Shown: in pieces, positions 1-10,218 of the stretch | How the letters are laid out: every line of letters starts with the position of its first letter | How positions within the stretch are numbered: position 1 is the stretch's first letter | Source: Azospirillum sp. B510 | Lineage (GTDB): Bacteria; Pseudomonadota; Alphaproteobacteria; Azospirillales; Azospirillaceae | Assembly (NCBI RefSeq): GCF_000010725.1 | Contig: NC_013855.1 | Location: forward strand, 434,001-498,000 | Length of the DNA: 64,000 nucleotides | Reading direction: 5' to 3' | Notes under the pieces: model-generated | Seen by the model: the letters and a program-made list of their open reading frames with translations, nothing else | Told to the model about the DNA's origin: nothing | Database searches by the model: none | Made by a program: the position numbers and the translations under genes

Positions 1-1932
1 ATGACGGCGCTGGCCGAAGGCATCGCGCAGCGCGCGGGCGCGCGGATCGGCGCGCCGGTCGCCGCCGCCCAGGGCGCCGCGTCGGCCGTCCAGGGGCTGC
101 TGGACACCGGCCATACCGACCGCGACCTGCTCGGGGATCTGGCGAAAGGGGCGCTCCGCGCCCGCAAGGATGTGGTCGGCATGGCGCTGGCCTTCGAGCC
201 GAACGGGCTGGAGGGGCGCGACGCCGCGTTCAAGGACCATCCCTATTCCGGAGAAGGCGGCCGCATGCTGCCCTATTTCTTCCACGGCCCGGCGGGCGTG
301 GAGGTCGAGAAGCTCGTCATGACCAAGGAGGCGGGCACCGAGGAATGGTACGACAAGCCGATCCGTGAGAACCGCAGCCTGATGACGCCGCCCTATACCT
401 ATCCGGTGAACGGCAAGGATGTGCTGATGACGACGGCCAGCGTCGTCCTGCGCCGCAGCGGCAAGCCGATCGGCATCTACACCGTCGACCAGTCGCTCGC
501 CGCGCTCGGCGAGGAGGCCGCCGGCCTGCGGCCGTTCGGCGTCGGCCGGGTTTCGCTCATCGGCGACGGGCTTTGGGTGGTCAACCCCGATGCGGCCAAG
601 CTTGGCAAGCCGGTGGAGGATCGTCGCCTGCTGGATGCCATCGGGCGGATCGGGGCGGAGGGAACCCTGTCGTTCCGCTCCACCGGGGCGGATGGCCGCG
701 ACCTGCTGCTGAGCGCCGCGCCGGTTCGGTTCCCCGGCATGAAGGAGAGCTGGACCGTCGTGATCGAAGTGCCGCGGGACGCGGTGATGGCCGCGGCCGA
801 TCGGGTGCGGCTGGTCATGTTCGTCGCGTCCGGTGCCGGGCTTTTGCTGTTGTGCGGCGGGCTTTGGATGGCCGCCCGTTCCGTCGCCCGCCCGGTCGGC
901 CGGCTGACCGGCACCATGACCCGGCTGGCCGAGGGTGACCTGACGCCGACCGTCGAAGGCGCCGAGCGCGGCGACGAGGTCGGGGCGATGGCCCGCGCCG
1001 TGGAGATCCTCAAGAGGAATTCGCTGGAGGCCCGGCGGCTGGAAGCCGAGCAAAAGCGCCTGGAGGAGGAGGCCGAACGGCGCCGCCGCGAGGGCGTCCT
1101 GGAGGTCGCCGGCGAATTCGAGCGGACCGTGCGCGGCGTGGTGGCGGCGCTGGCGGAGGCGTCCATGCGGCTGCGCTCCGAATCCGGGACCCTGCATGGT
1201 CTCGCCACCGATGGTCAGAGCCGCACCGCCGCGGCGTCCGACGCCACCTCCCGATCCAGCGCCAATGTCCAGGCCGTAGCCTCCGCCGCCGAAGAGCTGG
1301 CGGCGTCGGTGGCGGAGATCGCCCGGCTGGTCGGCCGCTCGATCGCCATCGCCCGCGAGGCCGAAAAGGAGATCGCCGCCACCGGCGCGACCGTCGAGCG
1401 GCTGGCCGACAGCTCCCGCCGGATCGGGGAGGTGACCGGACTGATCCAGAGCATCGCCGGCCAGACCAATCTGCTGGCGCTGAACGCCACCATCGAGGCG
1501 GCGCGCGCCGGGGAAGCGGGCAAGGGCTTCGCCGTCGTCGCCAGCGAGGTCAAGGCGCTCGCCACCCAGACCGCCAAGGCGACCGAGGAGATCGCCTCCC
1601 AGATCGCCGTGATCCAGCAGGTCTCCGCCGAGACGGTGGAGGCGACGGCCCGGATCTCCCGGACGATTTCCGAGATGAGCGGCTTCGGTGCCACCATCGC
1701 CGCCGCCGTCGAGGAACAGGAGGCCGCGACCCGGGAGATCGCGCAGAATGTCCAGCAGGTGGCCGTCGGATCGGACGAGGTGGCCCGCAATGTCGCCAGC
1801 CTGTCGGAAACCGCCAAGGTGATCGGCGAGGCGTCCGGCGTGACCAAGGGAGCGGCCGGCGACGTCGCCGCCCGGACGGAGGAGTTGGAGCAGGCCACGG
1901 GTGATTTGATGCGGAAGATGGCGGCCGCCTGA
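1..1932 (+). CDS. Methyl-accepting chemotaxis protein, 5'-truncated
   Basis: This is a membrane chemoreceptor that would pass ligand binding in the periplasm to the CheA/CheW array. The visible 643 residues begin inside a dCache-like sensor region (about residues 1-265). A hydrophobic helix follows at about 268-292, then a HAMP segment to about 345, and a coiled-coil signalling domain. The conserved hairpin tip ([20 protein letters not shown]) is near residues 490-510. The first transmembrane helix and true N-terminus are missing. The frame is already open at base 1, so the ATG there is probably internal and the gene starts before the window. No CheR/CheB-docking pentapeptide is visible at the C-terminus. 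The ligand cannot be read from the sequence. Confidence 0.93.
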   Translation: MTALAEGIAQRAGARIGAPVAAAQGAASAVQGLLDTGHTDRDLLGDLAKGALRARKDVVGMALAFEPNGLEGRDAAFKDHPYSGEGGRMLPYFFHGPAGVEVEKLVMTKEAGTEEWYDKPIRENRSLMTPPYTYPVNGKDVLMTTASVVLRRSGKPIGIYTVDQSLAALGEEAAGLRPFGVGRVSLIGDGLWVVNPDAAKLGKPVEDRRLLDAIGRIGAEGTLSFRSTGADGRDLLLSAAPVRFPGMKESWTVVIEVPRDAVMAAADRVRLVMFVASGAGLLLLCGGLWMAARSVARPVGRLTGTMTRLAEGDLTPTVEGAERGDEVGAMARAVEILKRNSLEARRLEAEQKRLEEEAERRRREGVLEVAGEFERTVRGVVAALAEASMRLRSESGTLHGLATDGQSRTAAASDATSRSSANVQAVASAAEELAASVAEIARLVGRSIAIAREAEKEIAATGATVERLADSSRRIGEVTGLIQSIAGQTNLLALNATIEAARAGEAGKGFAVVASEVKALATQTAKATEEIASQIAVIQQVSAETVEATARISRTISEMSGFGATIAAAVEEQEAATREIAQNVQQVAVGSDEVARNVASLSETAKVIGEASGVTKGAAGDVAARTEELEQATGDLMRKMAAA

Positions 1933-2056
1933 TCGCCATCGCGGTCCCCTGCGCCTGACGAATTTGTTGCGATGCGCAATTCCCCCCCTTGTGGGGGGCG
2001 TGCTAGCGTCTCCGCCGCACCAGAACCAACCGGTCCGGCAGGGAGCCCGCGCAAGC

Positions 2057-2977
2057 ATGGCGTTGCTTGAGAACATGCGCATTTTCGTCCGCGTCGTCGA
2101 ACTGGGCAGCCTGTCGGCGGCCGGGCGGAATCTGCGCATGTCGCCGGCGATGGTCAGCCACCGCATCCAGCAGTTGGAAACCCATCTCGGCGTCCGGCTG
2201 CTGAACCGCACGACGCGGCAGTTGCAGGCGACCGAGACCGGCATGGATTTCTACCAGAGCTGCCTGGAGGTGCTGGAGGCGGTGGAGCGGGCGCAGAGCA
2301 GCATCGCCGCCGGCTCCGGCGTGCCGTCGGGCAGTGTGCGGGTGACGGCGCCGCTCGGCTTCGGCCGCCGCATCCTGGCGCCGCTGGTGCCTGATTTCTG
2401 TGCCGCGCACCCGCTGGTGGAAGTGCGGCTGCGCCTGTCCGACCATCTGCTCGACCTGCTGCGCGAGGCGGTGGACGTGGCGGTGCGCATGGCGGTGTTG
2501 AAGGATTCCAGCTTCGTCGTGCGCAAGATCGCCGATGTGCGCCGTGTTCTGGTCGCCGCTCCCGCCTACCTGTCGGAGCGCGGTCGGCCGTCGACGCCGG
2601 CGGACCTGTCCGGGCATAATTGTCTGCTGCTCCGTTTTCCCGGCACCCAGCAATATCAGTGGAGCGTGCTGGAGGGTGGCGAGCCGGTGAAGCTGCCGGT
2701 GTCGGGCCGCTTCGACGCCGACGACGGCGACGTGCTGACCGGCTGGGCGCTGGATGGCCGCGGCATCGCCATGAAGCCGCTGTGGGAGGTGGCCGACCAT
2801 CTGGCCAGCGGCGCGCTGGCGCCGGTCCTGCCGGATTTTCCGCCGGAGCCGGTGACATTGGCGGTGCTCTATCCCCACCGCGCGCTGGTGCCTGCCAAGG
2901 TAAGAGCCTTTGCCGACCATATGGTGCCCAAGATAAAATCGGCGCTGACGGCCATCTCCCCGGAGACGATGATGTGA
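2057..2977 (+). CDS. LysR-family transcriptional regulator
   Basis: A 306-residue LysR-type regulator. The N-terminal winged helix-turn-helix covers about residues 1-60 (ENMRIFVRVVELGSLSAAGR, then a recognition-helix region ending in NRTTR). The rest is a periplasmic-binding-like effector domain. The NRTTRQLQATETG stretch is typical of the CrgA/DsdC-like LysR subgroup. The frame stays open 31 codons further upstream, but ATG 2057 starts the conserved domain and gives the usual family length. It lies between two chemoreceptor genes on the same strand, with no divergent partner to reveal its target. Confidence 0.9.
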   Translation: MALLENMRIFVRVVELGSLSAAGRNLRMSPAMVSHRIQQLETHLGVRLLNRTTRQLQATETGMDFYQSCLEVLEAVERAQSSIAAGSGVPSGSVRVTAPLGFGRRILAPLVPDFCAAHPLVEVRLRLSDHLLDLLREAVDVAVRMAVLKDSSFVVRKIADVRRVLVAAPAYLSERGRPSTPADLSGHNCLLLRFPGTQQYQWSVLEGGEPVKLPVSGRFDADDGDVLTGWALDGRGIAMKPLWEVADHLASGALAPVLPDFPPEPVTLAVLYPHRALVPAKVRAFADHMVPKIKSALTAISPETMM

Positions 2978-3191
2978 ATCACCGTGTGTTTCCTCAGGGA
3001 AACTCCCAACTGTCGCACTCGGCTGCCTGATTTAAGAATTGAGGCGTTGCCGAATGCCGGTGTCCCGTCGTCATGTTGCTTCGTTTCATCTCCCGATATC
3101 GATTCTGTCGCATAAGGGAAATGAATTTGTTCAGCTATGATGCGTGACGGTCATGCACCCGCCCGGCCTGACGAAAGGATGGGGAGGGGCC

Positions 3192-4907
3192 ATGTTTCTG
3201 TTCACCAAGAGCGCGGGCCATGAGAGGGCCAAGCTGGACGCCCTCGACCGTTCGCAGGCCGTGATCGAATTCACGATGGACGGCACGGTGGTGGACGCGA
3301 ACAGGAATTTCCTGGATGCCATGGGCTATGGCCTCGAAGAGGTGAGAGGCCGTCATCATCGCATGTTCGTCGATCCGGACTTCGCCGGGAGTGCGGCGTA
3401 CCGGCATTTCTGGGATGAATTGCGCGCCGGCCGTTTCCAGTCGGCCGAGTTCCGGCGCATCGCCCGTTCGGGTCGGGAAATCTGGTTGCGCGCCACCTAC
3501 AATCCGGTTCTCGGGCCCGGCGGCCGACCGGTCGGCGTGGTGAAGTTCGCCACCGACATCACGGAGGCGAAGCTGAAGGAGGCCGATGCGAACGGCAAGC
3601 TCGCCGCCATCGACCTGTCGCAGGCCGTGATCGAATTCGCGCTGGACGGCACCATCACGACGGCGAACCGGCTTTTTCTCGGTCTGATGAACTATCGTCT
3701 GGAAGATGTCCGAGGCCGGCATCACAGCATGTTCCTCGATCAGGCGGAGACCGGGGAGACCCGCTATGCCGCCTTCTGGGACGCGCTGAGCCGTGGCGAG
3801 CATCAGAGCGGGGAGTTCCGGCGGATCGCCAAGGACGGGCGGGAGGTCTGGATCCAGGCGACCTACACGCCGATCCTCGATCCCGCCGGCAGGGTTTGGA
3901 AGGTGGTGAAGTTCGCCACCGACGTGACGGAACAACGTCGCCGCACGGCCGATTTCCGGGCCCAGATCGAGGCGATCGACCGGTCGCAGGCGGTGATCCA
4001 GTTCAAGACCGACGGTACGATCCTGGATGCCAACGAGAATTTCCTGAAGGCCGTCGGCTATCGGCTCGACGAGGTGGTCGGGCGGAACCACAGCATGTTC
4101 ATCTTTCCCGACCAGCGCGACACCGCCGAATATCGGGAATTCTGGCAGATCCTGCGTGGCGGGAAATTCCACAGCTCCGTCTACCCGCGCCGGGCCAAGG
4201 ACGGATCGGAGGTGTGGATCAGCGCCAGCTACAACCCCGTCCTGTCCGACGGCGGCGAGGTGCTGAAGGTGGTGAAATTCGCGTCGGATGTGACGGGCAT
4301 GATCCGGAAGCGGTTGAGGTCCATCGACTTCGCCAGGGAGACGGCCCAGAAAGTCACCGACGTGAGCCTGTCGGTCGAGCGGATGTGCAACTCCGCGGCA
4401 CAGATTTCCGCCGATATCTTGAAATCACGCGATGTGGTGGACGAGATCGACCGCCGCACCGCCGCGGCCGACGCCGCCACCGGCCGGCTGAACGAGGCGG
4501 CGGCGGCGATGGACGGTGTCGCCAAATTCATCGACGCCATCGCCTCCCAGATCAAGCTGCTGTCGTTGAACGCCACCATCGAGGCAGCACGCGCGGGCGA
4601 GGCCGGGCGCGGCTTCGCGGTGGTGGCGACGGAGGTGAAGTCGCTGGCCGAACAGACCACCGATGCCACCGAACGGATCGGCGTCGAGATCCTCGCCATG
4701 CAGGAGGTCGTTCGGCAGGTTGTCGAGGCGCTGGGCGGAATCGCCAGATCGGTCGAAAGCGTGAAATCGACCGTCCATGGCGTCACCACCGGGGCGCAGG
4801 ACCAGATGGCTTTGACCGCCGGCGTCGTGTCCAGCATGCGCCAGGCCCAGAGCGGCGTCGAGTCGATCAGCAGCAACCTGGAGGACATGCTGATCCGGGA
4901 GCGCTGA
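3192..4907 (+). CDS. Soluble methyl-accepting chemotaxis protein with three PAS domains
   Basis: A 571-residue cytoplasmic chemoreceptor without transmembrane segments or HAMP. Three closely similar PAS domains repeat about every 120 residues. Each opens with a (D/I)xSQAVI(E/Q)F motif near residues 19, 141 and 262 and closes with a VVKFATD- or VVKFASD-type motif. A short signalling domain follows from about 385, with the tip [20 protein letters not shown] near 455-475. PAS-only receptors of this type usually monitor redox state, oxygen or a small cytoplasmic ligand. No cofactor residue can be assigned here. ATG 3192 was preferred to ATG 3144 because a GGGGAGGGG ribosome-binding site sits just upstream and the extra 16 residues look non-conserved. 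Confidence 0.9.
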   Translation: MFLFTKSAGHERAKLDALDRSQAVIEFTMDGTVVDANRNFLDAMGYGLEEVRGRHHRMFVDPDFAGSAAYRHFWDELRAGRFQSAEFRRIARSGREIWLRATYNPVLGPGGRPVGVVKFATDITEAKLKEADANGKLAAIDLSQAVIEFALDGTITTANRLFLGLMNYRLEDVRGRHHSMFLDQAETGETRYAAFWDALSRGEHQSGEFRRIAKDGREVWIQATYTPILDPAGRVWKVVKFATDVTEQRRRTADFRAQIEAIDRSQAVIQFKTDGTILDANENFLKAVGYRLDEVVGRNHSMFIFPDQRDTAEYREFWQILRGGKFHSSVYPRRAKDGSEVWISASYNPVLSDGGEVLKVVKFASDVTGMIRKRLRSIDFARETAQKVTDVSLSVERMCNSAAQISADILKSRDVVDEIDRRTAAADAATGRLNEAAAAMDGVAKFIDAIASQIKLLSLNATIEAARAGEAGRGFAVVATEVKSLAEQTTDATERIGVEILAMQEVVRQVVEALGGIARSVESVKSTVHGVTTGAQDQMALTAGVVSSMRQAQSGVESISSNLEDMLIRER

Positions 4908-4948
4908 TCCTGACACGTTGATCCTGGCGCGTTGACTGGGCCCGCTCC

Positions 4949-5782
4949 TCAGATTCCGCGCGACCGCACCAGCAGCACCCGCGCCTCTTCCGACGCGCGG
5001 TGCAGCCGGGGCAGGAACTGCACCTCCATCTCCGGGCAGGTGACGCGTGCGGCCTGGGCGCTGATGTTCATCGCGGCCACCACCCCGCCGGTGGCGGTGC
5101 GGATCGGCACGGCGATGGAGCGCAGGCCAAGTTCCAGCTCCTGGTCGACCAGCGAGAAGCCGCGCTCGCGCACCCGCTCCAACTCGCGTTTCAGGGCGTC
5201 GGCGGCGGTGATGGTGCGTTCGGTGAAGGGCTTCAGCGGCACCCGCGCCAGATAGGCGTCCAGCTCCGCCTCCGGCAGCGCCGCCAGCAGGATGCGGCCC
5301 ATCGAGGTGCAATAGGCCGGCAGCCGGCTGCCGACATTCAGTCCGACCGACATGATCCGCTTGGTCGCCGCCCGGGCGATATAGACCACGTCATCCTCGT
5401 CCAGCACGGCGGCGGAGCAGGATTCCTGCACCACCCCGCTGACCTGCTCGATCAGCGGATCGAGGATCGTCGCCAGCGGCGCCGACGACAGGAAGGAATA
5501 GCCGAGCGCCAGGATCTTCGGCTTCAGATGGAAGGTCCGGCCGTCCGACCCGGCATAGCCCAGTTGCATCAGCGTCAGCAGGCAACGCCGCGCCGCCGCC
5601 CGCGGCAGGCCGGTGATCTTGGCGATGTCGGCGATGGTCAGGTTCGGCTCGCGCTCGGTGAAGGCGCGAATCACCGACAGGCCACGGGCCAGCGAGGTCA
5701 TGAAATTGGGGTCGGAGGCCTCCTCCGCCGCGCCGGACGATGGCTTGTCTGCGGTCCCGGCCAGAGTCTGGGTGTCGGCCAT
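4949..5782 (-). CDS. IclR-family transcriptional regulator (PcaR/PcaU/PobR-like)
   Basis: A 277-residue IclR regulator with an N-terminal winged helix (about residues 28-85, including LTIADIAKITGLPRAAARRC) and a C-terminal effector domain. The motif AYCTSMGRILLAALPE and the RGFSLVDQELELGLRSIAVP segment match the beta-ketoadipate regulators PcaR, PcaU and PobR, so an aromatic-acid-derived inducer is likely. No pca or pob genes lie next to it. The gene diverges from the oxalate genes across a 294-bp intergenic region that holds three CCCGCAA repeats. The start has a strong GGGAGGGGG ribosome-binding site. Confidence 0.88.
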   Translation of the reverse strand: MADTQTLAGTADKPSSGAAEEASDPNFMTSLARGLSVIRAFTEREPNLTIADIAKITGLPRAAARRCLLTLMQLGYAGSDGRTFHLKPKILALGYSFLSSAPLATILDPLIEQVSGVVQESCSAAVLDEDDVVYIARAATKRIMSVGLNVGSRLPAYCTSMGRILLAALPEAELDAYLARVPLKPFTERTITAADALKRELERVRERGFSLVDQELELGLRSIAVPIRTATGGVVAAMNISAQAARVTCPEMEVQFLPRLHRASEEARVLLVRSRGI

Positions 5783-5868
5783 GCGCGGGTCCCCCTCCCG
5801 AAAAGCGATCCTGGAGGGTCAAATTAGGGCGATTACCGCGCAATAGCTAGAAAAATCGAACAAAACCG

Positions 5869-5925
5869 CCCGCAACTCCGTCGGCGACGGAAATAGTTCG
5901 ATGTGCCCGCAATTGCTGTTGCGGG
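5869..5925. promoter_or_regulatory. Three CCCGCAA half-sites, candidate operator of the IclR regulator
   Basis: CCCGCAA occurs at 5869-5875 and 5906-5912 and inverted (TTGCGGG) at 5919-5925. The last two form a 20-bp inverted repeat with a 6-bp spacer. One palindrome plus one extra direct copy resembles the three-repeat operators known for PcaU and PobR. Binding by the adjacent IclR protein is an inference. Confidence 0.4.
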
Positions 5926-5933
5926 TGTCTGGC

Positions 5934-5954
5934 ATCTGGTATACCGTATCGATA
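5934..5954. promoter_or_regulatory. Candidate GntR (oxalate) operator upstream of gntR-oxc
   Basis: ATCTGGTATAC lies at 5934-5944 and contains the palindrome GGTATACC (5938-5945). A second 8-bp palindrome, TATCGATA, follows at 5947-5954. TNGTATACNA-like palindromes are the usual targets of FCD-type GntR repressors. The same ATCTGGTAT core appears twice in front of the OxlT-like gene (35188-35351). Confidence 0.5.
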
Positions 5955-6076
5955 ATTCAAAAACGACGCGCCACTCAGTACCAAGGGCCAGGGCGATCAT
6001 CCGAACGCTCGCACAAGCAACGCTCACGACAACAAGCGGCGCCGATGGCGTCGGCGCGCAAAGGGTCGGAACCGTG

Positions 6077-6766
6077 ATGAACCGAGAAAGATTCAGTGTC
6101 GAACCGCTCGAACAGGGCATGAGTTTCAAGGCGAAAGCCTATCAGGCGCTGCGACAGGCGATCACGCAGATGAACATCTACGGCCAGAGCAGCGAGATCA
6201 GGTTGGACGAACGCCGTCTGTGCGAAGCGTTGGGTGTCAGCCGCACCCCGGTGCGGGAAGCGATGGCGCTGCTGGAACAGGAGGGGTTCATCCGTTCCCA
6301 ACCGCGGCGCGGGATCTTCGTGGTGCGCAAGACGAAGGCCGAACTGGTGGAGATGATCACGGTGTGTGCCGCCCTGGAAGGCATGGCGGCACGCCTGTTC
6401 GTCGAAAACGCCACCACGGACAAGCTGGAGCTCCTGCACACCGCGTTCGACAAATACACGAAGGCCGAGTTGGCGGAGCATGTCGCCGAATATTCGGACG
6501 CCAACATCGTCTTCCATCAAAGCATCGTCCAGGCTTCGGGCTCCACCCTGATCTCGGACCTGACCGACCGCTTCTTCATCCATATGCGTGCGATCCGTCG
6601 CGCGACGATGGGCATCGGTGATCGTGCCGACCAGTCCATCCACGAGCATCGGGACATCATCGAGGCGCTCGCCGCCCGCGATGCCGATCTCGCGGAACGC
6701 CGCGTGCGCGAACACACGCTCGGTCTCGCACAGTACGTGGAACGGCATTGCGCCTTCCTCGACTAA
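6077..6766 (+). CDS. GntR-family (FCD subfamily) regulator of the oxalate genes
   Basis: A 229-residue FadR/VanR-type regulator. The winged helix covers about residues 15-80 ([20 protein letters not shown] and [16 protein letters not shown] are the recognition helix and wing). An all-helical FCD domain fills the rest, with the [11 protein letters not shown] metal/ligand helix near 142 and an EHRDIIEAL helix near 195. It lies 44 bp upstream of oxc on the same strand, so both are probably co-transcribed and autoregulated from 5934-5954. The start was set at ATG 6077. An upstream extension would run through the operator region, and a GTG directly in front (6074) is the only close alternative. 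The effector is probably oxalate, formate or a CoA ester, by inference. Confidence 0.88.
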   Translation: MNRERFSVEPLEQGMSFKAKAYQALRQAITQMNIYGQSSEIRLDERRLCEALGVSRTPVREAMALLEQEGFIRSQPRRGIFVVRKTKAELVEMITVCAALEGMAARLFVENATTDKLELLHTAFDKYTKAELAEHVAEYSDANIVFHQSIVQASGSTLISDLTDRFFIHMRAIRRATMGIGDRADQSIHEHRDIIEALAARDADLAERRVREHTLGLAQYVERHCAFLD

Positions 6767-6810
6767 ACAACTTTGAACCTTTTTCGGAGCCTCGGGGAGG
6801 AGTCACCCAT

Positions 6811-8574
6811 ATGTCTACTGCGGCTGCAACGATCACTAAGAACCAGGCCACGGAAGCATCTGTTGTCGAAGACGCGCCGGCGCTGACCGACGGCTTCCAG
6901 CTCGTCATCGACGCGCTCAAGCTCAACGACATCAACAACCTGTATGTCGTCCCCGGTATTCCGATCTCCGACCTGCTGCGCATGGCGCAGGCCGAGGGCA
7001 TGCGCGTCGTCTCGTTCCGCCACGAACAGAATGCCGGCAACGCCGCCGCCATCGCCGGCTTCATGACCAAGAAGCCGGGCGTGTGCATGACGGTGTCGGC
7101 GCCGGGCTTCCTGAACGGCCTGACCGCGCTGGCGAACGCCACCACCAACTGTTTCCCGATGATCCTGATCAGCGGCTCGTCGGAGCGCGAGATCGTCGAT
7201 CTCCAGCAGGGCGACTATGAGGAGATGGACCAGCTGGCCATCGCCAAGCCGCTGTGCAAGGCCGCCTTCCGCATCCTGCACGCTCAGGACATCGGCATCG
7301 GCGTGGCGCGCGCCATCCGCGCCGCCGTGTCGGGTCGTCCGGGCGGCGTCTATCTCGATCTGCCGGCCAAGCTGTTCTCGCAGGTGATGGATGCGGCCGA
7401 GGGCGCCAAGTCGCTGGTCAAGGTGGTCGATCCGACCCCGGCGCAATACCCGTCGGCCGACGCGGTCAACCGCGCGCTCGACCTGCTGAAGGGAGCCAAG
7501 CGTCCGCTGGTGATCTTCGGCAAGGGGGCCGCCTATGCCCAGGCCGACGAGACGATCCGGTCCTTCGTCGAGAAGAGCGGCATCCCCTTCCTGCAAATGA
7601 GCATGGCCAAGGGCCTGCTGCCCGACACCCATCCGCAGTCGGCCGGTGCCGCCCGCTCGCTGGTGTTGCAGGAGGCCGACGTGGTCATGCTGGTCGGCGC
7701 GCGGCTGAACTGGCTGCTGTCGCACGGCAAGGGCAAGACCTGGGGCAAGCCCGGCTCCAAGAAGTTCATCCAGGTCGACATCGAGCCGCGGGAGATGGAC
7801 AGCAACGTCGAAATCCACGCGCCGCTGGTCGGCGACATCGCCTCGGTGATGGAAGTCCTGCTGAAGGGCATCGAAGGTGGACTGACGCCGCCGGCCGACT
7901 GGATGGCCACCGTCGCGGCCAAGCGTGAGCAGAACGTCGCCAAGATGGCGCCGAAGCTGATGAGCAACGCCTCGCCGATGAACTTCCACGGTGCGCTGGG
8001 CGCTCTGCGCCGCGTCATCAAGGAGCGGCCGGACGCCATGCTGGTCAATGAGGGCGCCAACACCCTCGACCTCGCCCGCGGCATCATCGACATGTACGAG
8101 CCGCGCAAGCGCCTGGATGTCGGCACCTGGGGCGTCATGGGTGTGGGCATGGGCTATGCCGTCGCCGCCGCGGTGGAGAGCGGCAAGCCGGTGCTGGCGG
8201 TCGAGGGCGACAGCGCCTTCGGCTTCTCCGGCATGGAGGTGGAGACGATCTGCCGCTACAACCTGCCGGTCTGCATCGTCATCTTCAACAACAACGGCAT
8301 CTATCGCGGGACCGACACCAACCCGACCGGCGGGGCCGACCCGTCGCCGATGGTCTTCGTCCCCGGTTCGCGCTACGACAAGATGATGGAGGCCTTCGGC
8401 GGCGTCGGCGTCCATGTCACCAACCCGGACGAGCTGTATCGCGCGGTCAGCGAGGCGATGGACAGCGGCCGTCCGACCTTGATCAACGCCGTCATCGACC
8501 CGGCCGCCGGCACCGAAAGCGGCAACATCGGCAGCCTGAACCCGACCAGCTCGGTCCGCAAGATGCCGTCCTAA
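6811..8574 (+). CDS. oxc: Oxalyl-CoA decarboxylase
   Basis: This thiamine-diphosphate enzyme converts oxalyl-CoA to formyl-CoA and CO2 in the cytoplasm. The 587 residues show the usual three-domain layout. The catalytic glutamate is in [16 protein letters not shown] near residue 72. The Mg/ThDP motif starts at [20 protein letters not shown] near 467 and continues to IFNNNGIY. The family is about 565-570 residues; the small excess is a variable N-terminal tail. ATG 6811 was chosen for its GGGGAGGAG ribosome-binding site 8 bp upstream; the open frame extends 21 codons further but overlaps the gntR end. The gene is followed after 48 bp by frc. Confidence 0.95.
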   Translation: MSTAAATITKNQATEASVVEDAPALTDGFQLVIDALKLNDINNLYVVPGIPISDLLRMAQAEGMRVVSFRHEQNAGNAAAIAGFMTKKPGVCMTVSAPGFLNGLTALANATTNCFPMILISGSSEREIVDLQQGDYEEMDQLAIAKPLCKAAFRILHAQDIGIGVARAIRAAVSGRPGGVYLDLPAKLFSQVMDAAEGAKSLVKVVDPTPAQYPSADAVNRALDLLKGAKRPLVIFGKGAAYAQADETIRSFVEKSGIPFLQMSMAKGLLPDTHPQSAGAARSLVLQEADVVMLVGARLNWLLSHGKGKTWGKPGSKKFIQVDIEPREMDSNVEIHAPLVGDIASVMEVLLKGIEGGLTPPADWMATVAAKREQNVAKMAPKLMSNASPMNFHGALGALRRVIKERPDAMLVNEGANTLDLARGIIDMYEPRKRLDVGTWGVMGVGMGYAVAAAVESGKPVLAVEGDSAFGFSGMEVETICRYNLPVCIVIFNNNGIYRGTDTNPTGGADPSPMVFVPGSRYDKMMEAFGGVGVHVTNPDELYRAVSEAMDSGRPTLINAVIDPAAGTESGNIGSLNPTSSVRKMPS

Positions 8575-8622
8575 CCAAAAACGCCGACCAACACGACTTT
8601 TAGAAAGCAGGGGGAGAGATAC

Positions 8623-9897
8623 ATGGGCAAGGCACTTCAGGGCGTGCGGATTCTCGACTTCACGCATGTGCAGTCGGGACCGACCTGCACCCAGTTGCTC
8701 GCCTGGTTCGGCGCCGACGTCATCAAGGTGGAGCGGCCGGGCGAGGGTGACATCACCCGCAGCCAGCTGCGCGACCTGCCGGACGCCGACAGCCTGTATT
8801 TCACCATGCTGAACCACAACAAGCGGTCCATCACCCTCGACACCAAGACGCCCAAGGGCAAGGAGGTGCTGGAGGCTCTGATCAAGACCTGCGACGTGAT
8901 GGTCGAAAACTTCGCCCCCGGCGTGCTCGATCGCATGGGGTTCACCTGGGAACGCATCCAGGAGCTGAACCCCGCGATGATCGTCGCGTCGGTCAAGGGC
9001 TTCGGGCCGGGGCCGTTCGAGAATTGCAAGGTGTACGAGAATGTCGCCCAGTGTGCGGGCGGTGCGGCCTCGACCACCGGTTTCGACGACGGCCCGCCGA
9101 TGGTCACCGGCGCCCAGATCGGCGACAGCGGCACCGGCCTGCATCTGGCGCTCGGCATCGTCACGGCGCTCTACCAGCGCCGCGAGACCGGCCGCGGCCA
9201 GAAGGTGCTGGCCGCCATGCAGGACGCGGTTCTGAATCTGTGCCGCGTCAAGCTGCGCGACCAGCAGCGTCTGGCCCATGGGCCGATGAAGGAATACCCG
9301 CAATACCCGAACGGCGAGTTCGGCGACACCGTGCCGCGTGCCGGCAACGCGTCGGGCGGCGGCCAGCCGGGCTGGATCCTGAAGTGCAAGGGCTGGGAGC
9401 ATGACCCCAACGCCTACATCTACTTCATCGCCCAGGCCCCGGTTTGGAAGGCGATCTGCAAGGTCATCGGCAAGGAGGAGTGGATCACCGATCCCGACTA
9501 CGCCACCCCGGTGGCCCGCCTGCCGCGCCTGATGAGCATCTTCGCCACCGTCGAGGAGTGGACCAAGACCCTGAGCAAGTTCGAGGTCATGGACATCCTC
9601 AACAAGTACGACATCCCCTGCGGCCCGATCCTGTCGATGAAGGAGATCGCCGAGGACAAGTCGCTCTACGAGACCGGCACGCTGGTCGAGGTGGAGCATC
9701 CGACCCGCGGCAGCTACCTGACGGTCGGCAACCCGATCAAGCTGTCCGACAGCCCGACCGAGGTCACCCGGTCGCCGCTGCTGGGCGAGCACACCGACGA
9801 GATCCTGCGCGACGTTCTGGGTTTCAGCGAGCGTGAGATCGTCGACATCCGCGACAGCGGCGCCATCGGCGCCGTGGAGCGGTTGGCGGCGGAGTAA
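8623..9897 (+). CDS. frc: Formyl-CoA:oxalate CoA-transferase
   Basis: A 424-residue class III CoA-transferase that moves CoA from formyl-CoA to oxalate, regenerating oxalyl-CoA for Oxc. The catalytic aspartate is Asp168 in QIGDSGTG, matching Asp169 of the Oxalobacter enzyme, which is about 428 residues long. The glycine-rich loop [17 protein letters not shown] follows near residue 245 and supports formyl-CoA transferase rather than another CaiB/BaiF member. A GCAGGGGGAGAG ribosome-binding site precedes the ATG. The 48-bp gap to oxc with no terminator indicates a gntR-oxc-frc transcript. Confidence 0.95.
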   Translation: MGKALQGVRILDFTHVQSGPTCTQLLAWFGADVIKVERPGEGDITRSQLRDLPDADSLYFTMLNHNKRSITLDTKTPKGKEVLEALIKTCDVMVENFAPGVLDRMGFTWERIQELNPAMIVASVKGFGPGPFENCKVYENVAQCAGGAASTTGFDDGPPMVTGAQIGDSGTGLHLALGIVTALYQRRETGRGQKVLAAMQDAVLNLCRVKLRDQQRLAHGPMKEYPQYPNGEFGDTVPRAGNASGGGQPGWILKCKGWEHDPNAYIYFIAQAPVWKAICKVIGKEEWITDPDYATPVARLPRLMSIFATVEEWTKTLSKFEVMDILNKYDIPCGPILSMKEIAEDKSLYETGTLVEVEHPTRGSYLTVGNPIKLSDSPTEVTRSPLLGEHTDEILRDVLGFSEREIVDIRDSGAIGAVERLAAE

Positions 9898-9925
9898 GGG
9901 TCACGCTTTGATGTCCCCATCCCAA

Positions 9926-10008
9926 CCCTCCCCCGCTCTCGCGGGGGAGGGAGCAGGGACTGAAGTGGGAGAGTGGCGGCAGTCCCTCCCCCGCGGGAGC
10001 GGGGAAGG
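9926..10008. repeat. Paired GC-rich hairpins (REP-like) after frc
   Basis: Two hairpins share the CCCTCCCCCGC arm. The first (9926-9951) has a perfect 11-bp stem and a TCTC loop. The second (9985-10008) has one mismatch. Neither has a T-run, so they look like a dispersed intergenic repeat or mRNA stabiliser rather than a terminator. The rest of the 321-bp gap up to sucC shows no gene and must hold the sucC promoter, which I could not pinpoint. Confidence 0.6.
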
Positions 10009-10218
10009 TTAGGTGGGGGCCAACCCCGCCACAATAATGCCCAAGAGAATAATCGACCCAGCTTCCCCTCTCCCCGACCGTCCCCTTCCCGGTCGCCAGA
10101 GAGCCGAAGTGGGAGCCGAAGCCCGGACTTTTAAAAATCCGCCGCCCGTCAGCCGAAGAATTTCCGGTTTCCCGCGGCATCCAAAAGACCATTCCCGACT
10201 GGGACAGAGACGAAAACC

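Noticed and set aside
6763..9792. A 1009-codon open frame on the minus strand across oxc and frc
   Set aside because: It mirrors the codon phase of two certain genes in very GC-rich DNA, where stop codons are rare in the antisense frame. The translation is His/Asp/Gly/Arg-rich and has no domain.
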